Numbered from the stretch's first letter, positions 32,628-44,542 are shown. The stretch is 64,000 bases of DNA from Hermatobates lingyangjiaoensis (GCA_026182355.1 JAPFBL010000222.1:1083001-1147000), one strand, 5' to 3'. Program-made: numbers and translations. The notes: generated from the sequence alone by a model not told the origin.

Positions 32628-34217
32628 TTACTTTACTATAAGTAAAGTATAGTGATCGTGAAAAAATTCGGACTCGAGATTTTGACGAAATTACATGTTT
32701 TGAGGTCCCAGAAGTCGTTTTATGAAGTTTTTTCGATGATGTCTGCGTGTGTGTGGGTGGGTGGGTGAGTGTGTTAGCATTGCTTGTTACCACGCTACGG
32801 TCCAGAATCTTTAATGGATTAAGTTGATATTTTACACAAAAATGGGCCCCATAAAGACGAAGATACCTATTGTTTAGGAAGAATTATGCATGATGGGAAA
32901 GTCACTTTTTTTGCCAAAAACCGTTTTTTAGAAAACATTTATTTCTCCTAAACTGATAAACCTACAGTTTTGAAATTTTGACATTATCTTTAAGGTTACA
33001 AATAAAACAAACGAAAAATATATTCGGAATTTTAAAACAACAGGAAATATTTTTTTTTTCAATAAAATGTACAAATTTTGACTTATAATTCAATCTGAAA
33101 CCTTGTGAGAGCAAAACAAGCCATACTGTTTGACGGATCAAAATGAAACTATGCCTAAAAATAGAACATTATGTGGAAAATGAGTTGAGATTTTTTTTTT
33201 CAAAATAACATTCGCTAGAGGGGTGTTACAGTACGATTTCTGTTTTCAGAAAATGTTTTTTTGACGCTACACGGCTCATTAAAAATAATGAAAATTTGAC
33301 CAAAAATGAAACAAAAATTAACAGTTAATTAAAAAAAAATCATGAAGTTTCAATTACGTGAAAGAGCAATAACGATATAAAAACTGTTTGTTTATCCTGG
33401 ACTATGAGATCACCTGCTATACTTGTCAAATTTTTTATATTTTTTACAATGTTTACATTGACTTGCAAATCCACTGAGATAAAATTGATATTTATAAAGG
33501 AACAATTTAAATTGTTTATTGATTTATATGAGATGTAAGAGGAAAAATATTGTGCAGGAAAATGATAACACTCACTCTGAAAAAATTCGTATATATGTTA
33601 TTTGACAAAGGGAAGGAAAATGATCTTATTAAATACTAAGAAGCCATAAAATTCCCAGTATACTAATTCTATAAAAAAAATGTAAAAAATAATTCAAATT
33701 TGAAATCTTTGGATTTAGAGATTAATAAATGTAATTATCGTACATCTTTAATTATAAATCATCTTAAAACAACATTTTCTTCACTGTTTATGATGTTTTT
33801 CAGAGAAAAGAAGGGTATTTTCCTGTTTTAAATTTGAAAATTTTACTTTAATATTCAATGTAGAAGGATGCCAAGTAAACGATGTAAGAAATCTACTGGC
33901 TATTTGAACAAAAGTCATGTTCTCTTGTAGGAGAATATTTCGTATCAAGAAATGTTCACTTTGGTTTTTCAGAAATGTTATTACTGCTGTAGTTATACTA
34001 ATGAAATTATTTGCATCAGCTGCGTGATGTACAAAAATAAGCTTATATATTGATATGTCCTTCAATCACTATCTTTACTACCTCAGGAAAGACTAATAAT
34101 CATATCTCATTTTGATGTTTACGTTATGCTTAAATGAGACGTTATGTGTTATATATTCAAGAAATTTGATATTAAGTTACTTATAGTAAAGTTGAGTGTA
34201 GGCCACTCCAGATTTTT
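32628..34217 (+). repeat. Rep-A, complete forward copy (about 1.6 kb)
   Basis: The left end is TTTTTACTTTACTATAAG, a near-palindrome, followed by TATAGTGATCGTGAAAAAAT. Then come a TGTGGGTGGGTGGG stretch and a long non-coding middle. The right end has TTACTTATAGTAAAGTTGAG (the inverse of the left-end motif) and the hairpin GAGTGTAGGCCACTC, closing CCAGATTTTTTT. So ACTTTACTATAAGTAA is present at both ends in inverted orientation. A 94-codon frame on the minus strand (33781-34065) recurs in other copies. No transposase, RT or other known domain was seen. Confidence 0.85.
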
Positions 34218-34568
34218 TTAATACGTTTGAGAGTTATGTTCATGTTTTCAATTGATGAATAATTAACCTTACCATCAGTAAAAGTGTCTAGACCATCTTA
34301 TGCGATTCAGGAGTATCAGAAGTGCAGGTGAAAAACAGAAAAAAGCCTGAGTATGCTATATTTGGCAAACCTACTGTGATAGGGAATATAAACGAATTAA
34401 ATTAAGGCTTGGCTGACACGGTGGATGAAAAAGAACTGCATGATTAGGAGGTACGTAACGCTTCCAATATAGTCCAGCATGCATTGACGCAACAAGATAT
34501 AAAATAAATGTGGACATACAGCGTACAATTTTACTATTGAGGTAATTTACTTCATCAAGCCAAAAACT
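33570..34568 (+). repeat. Duplicated 1-kb segment, copy 1
   Basis: The Rep-A tail plus 353 bp of flank (34216-34568) recur at 41405-42410. In the flank I count three substitutions. The flank is not Rep-A and is found nowhere else in the window, so this is a segmental duplication rather than two independent insertions. Confidence 0.85.
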
Positions 34569-34877
34569 AACCGGATTATTCATTATGAATATATATAAAA
34601 AGATTTCACATAAACACGTGAAACAACAATCAATGATCAAACCACAATAAGAAATGGGAAAACAAGACTAAGATCTTTCAACCGTAACAAGCGGTCTTCG
34701 TCAGAGTCAAAAACCCAACTGAACACTAGATGCAGAAAACATCTGGTGAGGAGTTGAGAAGAGTGGGAGGGAAGAGTGGTATTTTAAAAGGGTGAAAGCA
34801 CAGGAAAGGACTAATGTCCAGAAACGGATGTTTGGGGAAACAAAGGAGTACAGTAAGAAAAAGTAAAAAACTATCCG

Positions 34878-35202
34878 CTAGCTGTCAACCCTCTTTGAAG
34901 AGGCTATTGCCCTCGTGACGAAAGTATCAAGTTTGAAGAGACCGTTACTAATGTTTATAATATTAGATCTATTAAATTTAATTAGAGATGATTCAATAAT
35001 ATTTCTTAACAACATTGATTTTTCATAGGTAATAAATTTAGCTCCTGTCCAATCAATATGATGATTTTCATTTTTTATATGCAAGAATAAGGCACTACTG
35101 TTTTCCTGTCTACTTACGTTATATTGGTGTTGTTTTACACTTGTTTTTAATGATTTACCAGTTTGACCAATATAAATTTTATGGCAATTTTTGCACGGAA
35201 TG
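34878..35202 (-). pseudogene. PLE-1 GIY-YIG endonuclease C-terminus (minus copy)
   Basis: Contains DIPCKNCHKIYIGQTGKSLK, that is the Cys pair, the YIG strand and the following Lys/Arg helix of the PLE GIY-YIG domain. A KxxxQHQYNVSRQ stretch and a C-terminus ending RAIASSKRVDS with a stop follow. The spacer of the palindrome belongs to this copy's reading frame. Residues further upstream come from the other arm. The RT is missing. Confidence 0.8.
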
Positions 35203-35491
35203 TCAAACTGGTAAATCATTAAAAACACGTGTAAAACAACACCAATATAACGTAAGTAGACAGGAAAACAGTAGTGCCTTATTCTTGCATATAAAAAATG
35301 AAAATCACCATATTGATTGGACAGGAGCTAAATTTATTACCTATGAAAAATCAATGTTGTTAAGAAATATTATTGAATCGTCTCTAATTAAATTTAATAG
35401 ATCTAATATTATAAACATTAGTAACGGTCTCTTCAAACTTGATACTTTCGTCACGAGGGCAATAGCCTCTTCAAAGAGGGTTGACAGCTAG
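35203..35491 (+). pseudogene. PLE-1 GIY-YIG endonuclease C-terminus (plus copy)
   Basis: Mirror copy, beginning inside QTGKSLKT, so it lacks the YIG strand. It ends with the same stop at 35489-35491. It cannot be functional alone. Confidence 0.75.
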
Positions 35492-35765
35492 CGGATAGTT
35501 TTTTACTTTTTCTTACTGTACTTCTTTGTTTCCCCAAACATCCCTTTCTGGACATTAGTCCTTTCCTGTGCTTTCACCCTTTTAAAATACCACTCTTCCC
35601 TCCCACTCTTCTCAACTCCTCACCAGATGTTTTCTGCATCTAGTGTTCAGTTGGGTTTTTGACTCTGACGAAGACCGCTTGTTACGGTTGAAAGATCTTA
35701 GTCTTGTTTTCCCATTTCTTATTGTGGTTTGATCATTAATGAATATATATATATATATATATCAA

Positions 35766-35940
35766 TAATCAAACCACAATAAGAAATGGGAAAACAAGTG
35801 TTCAGTTGGGTTTTTGACTCTGACGAAGACCCCTTGTTACGGTTGAAAGATCTTAGTCTTGTTTTCCCATTTCTTATTGTGGTTTGATCATTGATTGTTA
35901 TTTCACGTGTTTATGTGAAATCTTTATATATATATATAAA
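35766..35940. mobile_element. PLE-1 mini-palindrome, left arm truncated
   Basis: Left arm 35766-35800 only; right arm about 35800-35890 with CTGACGA and GAAA. Flanked by (TA)n at 35744-35762 and 35926-35938. It shares its left border with the larger palindrome. Confidence 0.75.
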
Positions 35941-36372
35941 CTACATTGACACAAAAAACACTCAGAAATGAAACAGAAACTCACTACTATATTTCAATGT
36001 CCTCGTCATCAGGAAGATAGAAACGAGTCGCACCGCAGACAGACAACGACTGGCCGGTGGTCTTGAAGAATCACAGAACAGTGTAAACAACTTACGGAGG
36101 GAGAGGAGGCAAGGATAGATAAAGAAATAAAAGCAAAATAAATTATAACAAACGAAAACAAAATCTATTAGCATAGGTGAAAAAATCCAAACAAAAATGA
36201 AGATAAGAATAAAAATAAAAATAAGTAAGTAAACAAAAGATACACTAAGAGATTAAAATAAATAAAAGGAATAATCAACGATAGAAGTTAAGCCCAGGAG
36301 CAGATCTACCCCCAGAAGACTAATAAAAGCTTCTTCTAAAGCCCTCAGAGTGACTTTTGAATTTTTATCAGT
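35941..36372 (-). mobile_element. PLE-5 3' end
   Basis: On the minus strand, C-terminal codons at about 36372-36280 (TLRALEEAFISLLG, comparable to the TLRASEEAHIWLLG of the 44.9-kb element) end with a stop. A 3' UTR follows, then a terminal repeat with CTGATGA (36012-36006) and a decayed TGAAA. (TA)n borders lie at 35927-35938 and 36379-36397. No upstream domain remains. Confidence 0.65.
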
Positions 36373-36397
36373 TACCAATATATATATATATATATAT

Positions 36398-36960
36398 ACA
36401 AGCTTTATAATTAGAGGCTTATAAAACAAACTTCATTCTTAGAAATAAAACTGAATCAATAGGAAAACATAAACTTCTACTCCGAAATTCTATATCCAGT
36501 AGTAGTCCAAACCGCATTAACAGTGAAACAAAATCAGTGTGTCAGTGAGGTAATAGGAAATTTAACTCTAATCTAAATTAGAATTCTAAAATAGTTTTCA
36601 TTCAATTTGCTTCAAGTATAAAGTTCTGTATTTTTAGACATTAAAACATTGTTCAAACAAACTTGAGGAAACGTATAATTGTAATTATACAAAAAAAGTT
36701 TATAAGTATATAGCAGATGTCTTAATAATGAGAATATTAATGGCTTTGTAATTTTGAATATACCAGGTCAAGTGCTTGAAAGTTGATTTTGTCATCGCAC
36801 GTGATAAGTATTATAGTGGTAAGGTATACAGTTTTAACGAAGAGACGAGGAAGGCATTTGGGAAATTAGAGAAATTATGTTTAAAACAGATACAAGCCTA
36901 ATATGGGGTGTCATTGAACAATATAAGTTTAAATGAAAACTGCTTCCAACATTTACACTT
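36398..36960. other. AT-rich sequence, nothing recognised
   Basis: No gene or repeat was identified. Confidence 0.4.
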
Positions 36961-36961
36961 A

Positions 36962-37640
36962 TATATAAAAACTTCACAATAAACACGTGAAATGACAACC
37001 AATGAAATGAGAAACCACAATAAGAAATGAGAAAAAAAGACCAAGATCTTTCAACCGGTCTTCGTCAGAGTCAAAAACCCAACTGAAACACAAGATACAG
37101 AAACATCATGGTGAGGGGTTGAGAGGAGTGGGAAGGAAGAGTGGTATTTTAAAAGGGTGTAAAGTACAGGAAAGAACAATAGTCCGGGCGGGATGCAGGG
37201 GAAACAAAGGAGTTCAGTCAGAAAAAGTAAAAAACTATCCGCTAGCTGTCAACTTCCTTAGAAGAGGCTATTGCTCTTGTTAACACTGAGTCCAGTTTGA
37301 ACAAACCATCACTAATATTTATAACATTTGATCTATTAAATTTAATAAGAGAGGATTCGATAATATTTCTTCACTACACCGATTTCTCACAGGTAATAAA
37401 TTTAGCTCCTGTCCAATCAATATGATGATTTTCATTATTTGTATGCAAGAATAAGGTGCTACTTTTTTCCTGTCTACTTACGTCGTTTTGGTGTTGCTTT
37501 ACACGTGCCTTTAAAGATTTACCAGTTTACCAACATAAATCTTATGGCTATTTTTGCCAGGGCTTTTATAAATATCACCAAACTCCAGGCACTTAGGAAA
37601 TTTTTTTATCAGCATATTGTCTACGTTAATGTTAAACGTA
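36962..37640 (-). mobile_element. PLE-1 older single copy, minus
   Basis: Terminal repeat at about 36965-37080 with a deletion across the stem II region, then 3' UTR and a decayed GIY-YIG segment (SHKIYVGKL near 37530) with stops. It extends further upstream than the palindromic copies. No inverted partner is seen, so it represents the ancestral arrangement. Confidence 0.75.
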
Positions 37641-38565
37641 GTTTCTACATTACTACGTTTCTACGTTATGTAAAGCACTTTCTTTTCAGTTTCTCACTTT
37701 TTAATGAATAAGTAATTGTGTAAAATTTTCAATTACCCAAGAAGGTGTTTTTATTGTGTTAAGAAGATTAACACAATCTGGGTCATTGTCCAATTATGAC
37801 GTCATTGGAGAATATTCCGATAAAACGTGTATGCGATATTTCCAATGCCGGGAGCAGTATTGATATTGATGAGTTATTTGTTTTGCTGAGGTATAAAATA
37901 ACAACCCTTTATTTATAGGGGAGCAAAACTTTAACCACCATTAAGAACGGTGGGCTTATTTCGTTTCTATAGAAGTTAAATTGTAATAATCCCACAAGAC
38001 TATAATGCATAATTAACCTTTTGAAGATATTTTTCTCTTTCTTAACTTTGACAGCAAAAACGAATGGAAATGGCATATGTTTAAAATTGTATAAAATTAC
38101 AAATGTTTAATTGTTTATAGCTATATGTTAACTATTAATTAACATGTGTATTAATATAAATTGTTAATTTACGTCATATTACCTTAAAGATGAATTTGGA
38201 AAAAATAACACCCATGAAATACTCAAATTACATACTATAAACACTGTTTTACATTGAGAATTTTTAATTTTGTTTAGTCAAATCTATTATATTATGGAAT
38301 GCCAAACATTTCTTCACGTAGTGGCAACAAAAAAAAAAAAAAAAAAGAAAAAAAAAGAGGTTTAGGGACTATAGAATGAGAAGCAGGCACAAAACACTCA
38401 AACCTCCATGTGGTAAAACCTAAAGTCATTGTACATCAAAATCAATATTTCGTTTCCTGTGGTAAACCACCAGCTACTAGACCTGATTTTAGAAATTATG
38501 AAAATGAAGTGAATATTTCGAAGTATAAATTTACTTAAAATGTTTTAAGTTATGATAAACTTGTG
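37641..38565. other. Unrecognised sequence with an A run
   Basis: An A-rich run lies at about 38330-38357. No gene or repeat family was recognised. Confidence 0.4.
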
Positions 38566-38569
38566 ATTA

Positions 38570-38955
38570 TATTTTAATATATATATATATATATTATATT
38601 ATATATTGATATAGCTTCTCGACCATTAATATTTCAAATTCACCGAAGGGGTTCTTGAGGATTTTAGTCATAAACATACAACCCCTCATTATAAACCGAC
38701 GTTTTGCCAAAAGTTATTTGGCATTTTCAAGGCTAAAAAAACAATTTATTAATGACATAAGTAAAGCAAGATAAATACTTGGTTGGTTGGTTTCCGTGGA
38801 TGTATTTATCTTTTTTCTTATGTCGTTAATAAATTGTTTTCTACCTTTGAAAATGCCAAACAACTTTTGGAGAAACGTCGACTTGTAATCAGGAGTTGTA
38901 CTCGTATGTTAGAACCCCTAACATACTCTAGAACCCCTTCGGTGAATTATATTAT
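38570..38955. mobile_element. PLE-8 terminal repeats, inverted pair
   Basis: Arms about 38638-38785 and 38808-38950. Each holds GAAAATGCCAAA, a loop, TTTTGG and then AAACGTCG: the PLE hammerhead layout with a strong stem II but with CTTGAAAA in place of CTGANGA. A (TA)n tract precedes it. Confidence 0.6.
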
Positions 38956-39592
38956 ATGTAGTTTATATTTACAATCAACTGTAAGAAAATATTAATTAAA
39001 ACTACTTTAATTTATAATATTTGAATTTTAATCAACTGCATCCTTCTAATTTCATAAATATATTCTTTAATTTGCTAAATTTATTGGAAATTATAAATTG
39101 CATATGTTGCAGAGATAAACTTTGATAAATCGATTTCTGCTATCTTTAGTGCGTACCAATATTCCTCCATATGCCAGAACAGGAGAAAAAATTGAAACCT
39201 GGTCTATTGCATTATATACTATTTCTAGTAACAAGATTAAAAACCATATATTATTTCGTCTTTTCACATGAAAACATTGCAATTAAGTTATTGTGTAACA
39301 TAATAATGATTCATTATTTGAAATTGAACACTTGTAATATTTATACCCTTTAAAGAACTTATGCAAGATGTTTTCTAGTAATCATAATTTTAAGTTATTT
39401 CTGCAAAATGACCGTTGAATATTCATTAATTCAAGACGTATAATGAATGAAGTCCTCCCTCATTCCATTAAATTAAAGGATATTCTATTTAAATGATTTT
39501 ATATTGTTCATCACTACTCAAATCGTTTCTATATTTATAATTTAAATAATCTTCATTTTACCCAGACATTTTTTAAAAGCGTGCAACACAAT
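38956..39592. other. AT-rich sequence, nothing recognised
   Basis: No gene or repeat was identified. Confidence 0.4.
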
Positions 39593-40522
39593 TAAAAAAA
39601 TCTGGAGTGACCTACACTCAACTTTACTATAAGTAACTTAATATCAAATTTCTTGAGTATATAACACATAACGTCTCATTTAAGCATAACGTACACATCA
39701 AAATGAGATATGATTATTAGTCTTTCCTGAGGTAGTAAAGATAGTGATTGAAGGACATATCAATATATAAGCTTATTTTTGTACATCACACAGCTGATGC
39801 AAATAATTTCATTAGTATAACTACAGCAGTAATAACATTTCTGAAAAACCAAAGTGAACATTTCTTGATACGAAATATTCTCCTACAAGAGAACATGGCT
39901 TTTGTTCAAAATGCCAGTGGATTTCTTACATCGTTTACTTGGCATCCTTCTACATTGAATATTAAAGTAAAATTTTCAAATTTAAAACAGGAAAATACCC
40001 TTCTTTTCTCTGAAAAACATCATAAACAGCGAAGAAAATGTTGTTTTAAGATGATTTATAATTAAAGATGTACGATAATTACATTTATTAATCTCTAAAC
40101 GAAAGATTTCAATTTTGAATTGTCTTTTACATTTTGGTTTTTTTACAGAATTATTATACTGGGAACTTTATGGCCTCTTAGTATTTAATATGATCATTTT
40201 CCTTCCCCTTTGTCAAATAACATATATACGAATTTTTTCAGAGTGAGTATTATCATTTTACTGCACAATAATATTCCTCTGACATCTCATAGTCAATAAA
40301 CAATTTAAATTGTTCCTTTATAAATATAAATTTTATCTCAGTGGATTTGCAAGTTAATGTAAACATTGCAAAAAAATTTAAAAAATTCGAAAAGTATAGC
40401 AGGTGATCTCTTAGTCCAGGATAAACAAACAGTTTTTATTGCTCTTTCCTGTAATTGAAACTTCATGATTTTTTTTTATGAATTGCTAATTTTTTGTTCC
40501 ATTGTTGGTCAAATTTTCATTA
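39593..40522 (-). repeat. Rep-A, reverse, tail half
   Basis: Begins ATCTGGAGTGACCTACACTC and covers the tail half of the repeat up to the block AATTTTCATTATT, where it meets a forward head. It holds the recurring frame on the plus strand at 39748-40065. Confidence 0.85.
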
Positions 40523-40526
40523 TTTT

Positions 40527-42057
40527 TACTTTACTATAGGTAAAGTACAGTGATCGTGAAAAAATTCGATCTCGAGATTTTGACGGAAAATCTTCCCAGA
40601 GATCCCAGAAGTCGTTTTATGAAGTTTTTTTCATGATGTCTGTGTGTGTGTGTGGGTGGGTGGGTGGGTGGTTGGGTGCGTGGACCACCAAAAATGGAAC
40701 AAAAAATAAGCAATTTATAAAAAAAAATTGATGAAGTTTCAGTTACGTGAAAGAGCAATAACGATATAAAAACTGTTTGTTTATCCTAGACTGAGAGATC
40801 ACCTGCTATACTTGTCGAATTTTTTATATTTTTTTTCATTGTTTACATTAACTTAGAAATTTTTTGAGCGATTCCACTGAGATAAAATTGATATTTATAA
40901 AGGAACAATTTAAACAATTTAGTTTATTGATCTTTATGAGATGTAAGAGGAATAATATTGTTACATATAAAAAAATCACCACCAATAAACATAAATAAAT
41001 TACCTTTGTCTTCCATGGCATGATGGATTTGTCTCATAAAATGCTTTAATAAATCTATATATTGCAATCTTGAGCAAAACTTAATATCAGTTACAATTAC
41101 ATTATAATTGTGAATGTAGTACCTTTCCATGATATTGAAATGTAATGAATGGACTCTTTCCTCAAGAAAGAGGACTTATGTTTGTTGAGAAATATGCAGT
41201 TTTTTTTTACAATTCTAGTCTAATAGTTCATATTTATTATTTTCAAAAATTAGACGCTCCCAACTATAAAAGATTTAAATTATATTGAACATCTGGCTTT
41301 GACTTCGATTTGAGTATGTAAACTGGCTAATTACTAATATATTTTTTCTCAGTATACATTCATAGCAAACTTATAACAGAGTACAAAAGGCAGGAAAAGG
41401 ATAACACTCACTCAGAAAAAATTCGTATAAATGATATTTGACAAAGGGGAAGGAAAATGATCTTATTAAATACTATGAAGCCATAAAATTCCCAGTATAC
41501 TAATTCTATAAAAAACCAAATATATAAAAGGTAATTCAAAATTGAAATCTTTCGTTCAGAGTTTAATAAATGTAATTATCGCACATCTTTAATTATAAAT
41601 CATCTTAAAACAACATTTTTTCTTCGATTTTCATGATGTTTTTCAGAGAAAAAAAGGGTATTTTCCTGTTTTAAATTTGAAAATTTTACTTTAATATTCA
41701 ATGTAGAAGGATGCCAAGTAAACGATGTAAGAAATCTACTGGCTATTTGAACAAAAGTCATGTTCTCTTGTAGGAGAATATTTCGTATCAAGAAATGTTC
41801 ACTTTGGTTTTTCAGAAATGTTATTACTGCTGTAGTTATACTAATGAAATTATTTGCATCAGCTGCGTGATTTACAAAAATAAGCTTATATATTGATATG
41901 TCCTTCAATCACTATCTTTACTACCTCAGGAAAGACTAATAATCATATCTCATTTTGATGTTTACGTTATGCTTAAATGAGACGTTATGTGTTATATATT
42001 CAAGAAATTTGATATTAAGTTACTTATAGTAAAGTTGAGTGTAGGCCACTCCAGATT
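40527..42057 (+). repeat. Rep-A, forward, with an internal deletion
   Basis: Head 40527-40680 with TTACTTTACTATAGGTAAAG, then a jump to the second half of the repeat (ACCAAAAATGGAACAAAAAA). The tail closes at about 42057. The segment 41150-41400 belongs to the diverged subfamily also seen at 8080-8250 and 50600-50760. Confidence 0.8.
40654..40668 (+). other. G-quadruplex motif
   Basis: GGGTGGGTGGGTGGG: four G3 tracts with single-T loops, a strong parallel quadruplex consensus. Other Rep-A heads here have three tracts or fewer. Confidence 0.8.
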
Positions 42058-42410
42058 TTTTTAATACGTTTGAGAGTTATGTTCATGTTTTCAATTGATG
42101 AATAATTAACCTTACCATCAGTAAAAGTGTCTAGACCATCTTATGAGATTCAGGAGTATCAGAAGTGCAGGTGAAAAACAGAAAAAAGCCTGAGTATGCT
42201 ATCTTTGGCAAACCTACTGTGATAGGGAATATAAACGAATTAAATTAAGGCTTGGCTGACACGGTGGATGAAAAAGAACTGCATGATTAGGAGGTACGTA
42301 ACGCTTCCAATATAGTCCAGCATGCATTGACGCAACAAGATATAAAAGAAATGTGGACATACAGCGTACAATTTTACTATTGAGGTAATTTACTTCATCA
42401 AGCCAAAAAC
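41405..42410 (+). repeat. Duplicated 1-kb segment, copy 2
   Basis: Second copy of 33570-34568 with an offset of about 7842. The flank part is 42058-42410. Confidence 0.85.
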
Positions 42411-42412
42411 TT

Positions 42413-42598
42413 CAATAAGCTTATATATTGATATGTCCTTCAATCACTATCTTTACTACCTCAGGAATGAAAGACTGATAATCATATCCCATTTAGGTGA
42501 GTACGTTATGCTTAAAAGGGACGTTATGTGTTATATACTCAAGAAATTTGATAATAAGTTACTTATAGTAAAGTTGAGTGTAGGCCACTCCAGATTTT
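42413..42598 (+). repeat. Rep-A tail, forward fragment
   Basis: From AATAAGCTTATATATTGATA to CCACTCCAGATTTTTT. It directly abuts a reverse head-half copy. Confidence 0.8.
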
Positions 42599-43247
42599 TT
42601 AATGAGCCGTTTAGCGTCAAAAAACCATTTTCTGAAAACAGAAATCGTACTGTAACAACCCTCTAGCGAATGTTATTTTGAAAAAAAAAATCTCAACTCA
42701 TTTTCCACATAATGTTCTATTTTTAGGCATAGTTTCATTTTGATCCGTCAAACAGTATGGCTTGTTTTGCTCTCACAAGTTTTCAGATTGAATTATAAGT
42801 CAAAATTTGTACATTTTATTGGAAAAAAAAATATTTCCTGTTGTTTTAAAATTCCGAATATATTTTTCGTTTGTTTTATTTGTAACCTTAAAGATAATGT
42901 CAAAATTTCAAAACTGTAGGTTTATCAGTTTAGGAGAAATAAATGTTTTCTAAAAAACGGTTTTTGGCAAAAAAAGTGACTTTCCCATCATGCATAATTC
43001 TTCCTAAACAATAGGTATCTTCGTCTTTATGGGGCCCATTTTTGTGTAAAATATCAACTTAATCCATTAAAGATTCTGGACCGTAGCGTGGTAACAAGCA
43101 ATGCTAACACACTCACCCACCCACCCACACACACACACAGACATCATCGAAAAAACTTCATAAAACGACTTCTGGGACCACAATTCCGTCAAAATCTCGA
43201 GATCGAATTTTTTCACGATCACTATACTTTACTTATAGTAAAGTAAA
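42599..43247 (-). repeat. Rep-A head half, reverse
   Basis: Ends ACTTTACTTATAGTAAAGTA, the left-end near-palindrome. It is a nearly identical inverse of 32628-33290. Confidence 0.85.
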
Positions 43248-43339
43248 AATATTAAATGGTAGTTCTTAATAAAATTAATACCAATTTTTTTATGTTGAAG
43301 GTTCGTCAAGTTGAAGAGTCCAACGGTGAATGCTATTGC

Positions 43340-44110
43340 CATTTTTTTTTTCTTTTTTGGTAATAGTCATGTAGCATGTCATGTCGTGTACATGTTATAA
43401 TAGAATAAGTTGTTAGATCATGACAAATAATTGTACAATAACAATCGATAATTTGTAACATTTGGTAGCCAAAACTAAGTGTAAGGTAAAAATGCTAAAA
43501 GTAGATTATATCAGGTGATAATATTTTCTAGGATAATAACAGTCGGCAATTAGGTATTAAATAGTAGAAATAAATACTTGTGTGATGATAATGTAACAAG
43601 TGGAACATGTCTGATGATGACAACTATTTCTGTTATAACCGTTGGAAAATGTATGGTAGCAAATATACTTGTATGATGATAATCCTGTGAGTAAAATATT
43701 TCTGATGATGAAATATTCTAGTATTATACGGACAATTTTGAATTATAAAACTACAACAAATACTTGTTCGACAATATTTCTGCAAGTGCTATATGACTGA
43801 TTAAGATAAATGCATGTATACCGGACAATCACGCCATACTTGTGGTTACAAATATTGTGTTATAATAATACTACAAATAGGATATATCTGATATTGACAA
43901 ATACTTGTATGATAACATTTGTTGAATTAAATATTGAGGCGAATATTTGCATGATGATACAACAGCAAGTAATATATGTCCATCTGTGACAAATACTATT
44001 ATTATTGCTTAAAATTAGGTAATATTCCTGATGAAGTGTAATACTTTAATCAGGCAACACTAGTGCAATATCTGTTATCACAATAGTTAACTAACAGGAG
44101 TAGTACACAT
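43340..44110. repeat. Degenerate minisatellite
   Basis: A diverged unit of roughly 90 bp recurs. Its hallmark is AAATACTTGTATGATGATAA followed by CAAGT and TCTGATGATGA-like words; instances begin near 43566, 43656, 43753, 43898 and 43944. Divergence is high, so the array is old. Confidence 0.55.
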
Positions 44111-44132
44111 GTTATATAAGTAAAGAATATAC

Positions 44133-44300
44133 ATATATAAATATATATATATATATTTCACATAAAAACGTGAATTAATAATTAATGATCAAACCACAAT
44201 ATGAAATGGGAAAACAAGACTAATATCTTTCAACTGTAACAAGCGGTCTTCGTCAGAGTCAAAAACCCAACTCTGAGTTGGGTATATATATATATACCCA
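44133..44300 (-). mobile_element. PLE-1 terminal repeat, truncated
   Basis: The minus arm of PLE-1 (about 44160-44275) with core CTGACGA on the minus strand, ending in a short hairpin CCAACTCTGAGTTGG and (TA)n at 44283-44297. Confidence 0.7.
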
Positions 44301-44445
44301 ACTCAAATTTGGACGGTTTCCTGCCGTTGTGTTTCCGGCGTGCTTGGTCGCCCTTTCTCTCTTTTCTCCTGAAGACGGATCATCCGAAAATTTGAGTTTG
44401 TAAGTGTGTCTCTTTCTCTGTGTGTTGCTTTTCTTCGTTTGTGAA

Positions 44446-44446
<1 letters not shown>
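44298..44446 (+). mobile_element. PLE terminal repeat, separate small family
   Basis: Starts after (TA)n and is CT-rich (CTTTCTCTCTTTTCTCC). It carries a hammerhead-like core at 44369-44389 and ends at the (TA)n tract 44447-44476. No coding part. Confidence 0.5.
44369..44389 (+). ncRNA. Hammerhead-like core
   Basis: CTGAAGA (44369-44375), stem II GGA/TCC with a three-base loop, GAAA (44386-44389). Confidence 0.5.
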
Positions 44447-44481
<35 letters not shown>

Positions 44482-44542
44482 TTAAATTACACAAAGCACG
44501 ACACAGAAAAGAGAATACAAAGAAAACTTACAGAATTCAATA

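Larger units (their letters stand above)
34594..35740. mobile_element. PLE-1 palindrome with 532-nt arms
   Basis: Arms 34635-35166 and 35203-35734; paired positions sum to 70369 at both ends, so there is no net indel, and only a few substitutions. The spacer is 36 nt. Each arm runs from the GIY-YIG coding end through stop, 3' UTR and terminal repeat with hammerhead-like core. Bordered by (TA)n at about 34585 and 35744. Confidence 0.88.

Noticed and set aside
32628..34217. Rep-A as a non-autonomous Helitron
   Set aside because: There is a hairpin near the right end, but no CTRR end, no TC start, and a T run at the tip. The true Helitron remnants in the window have quite different ends.
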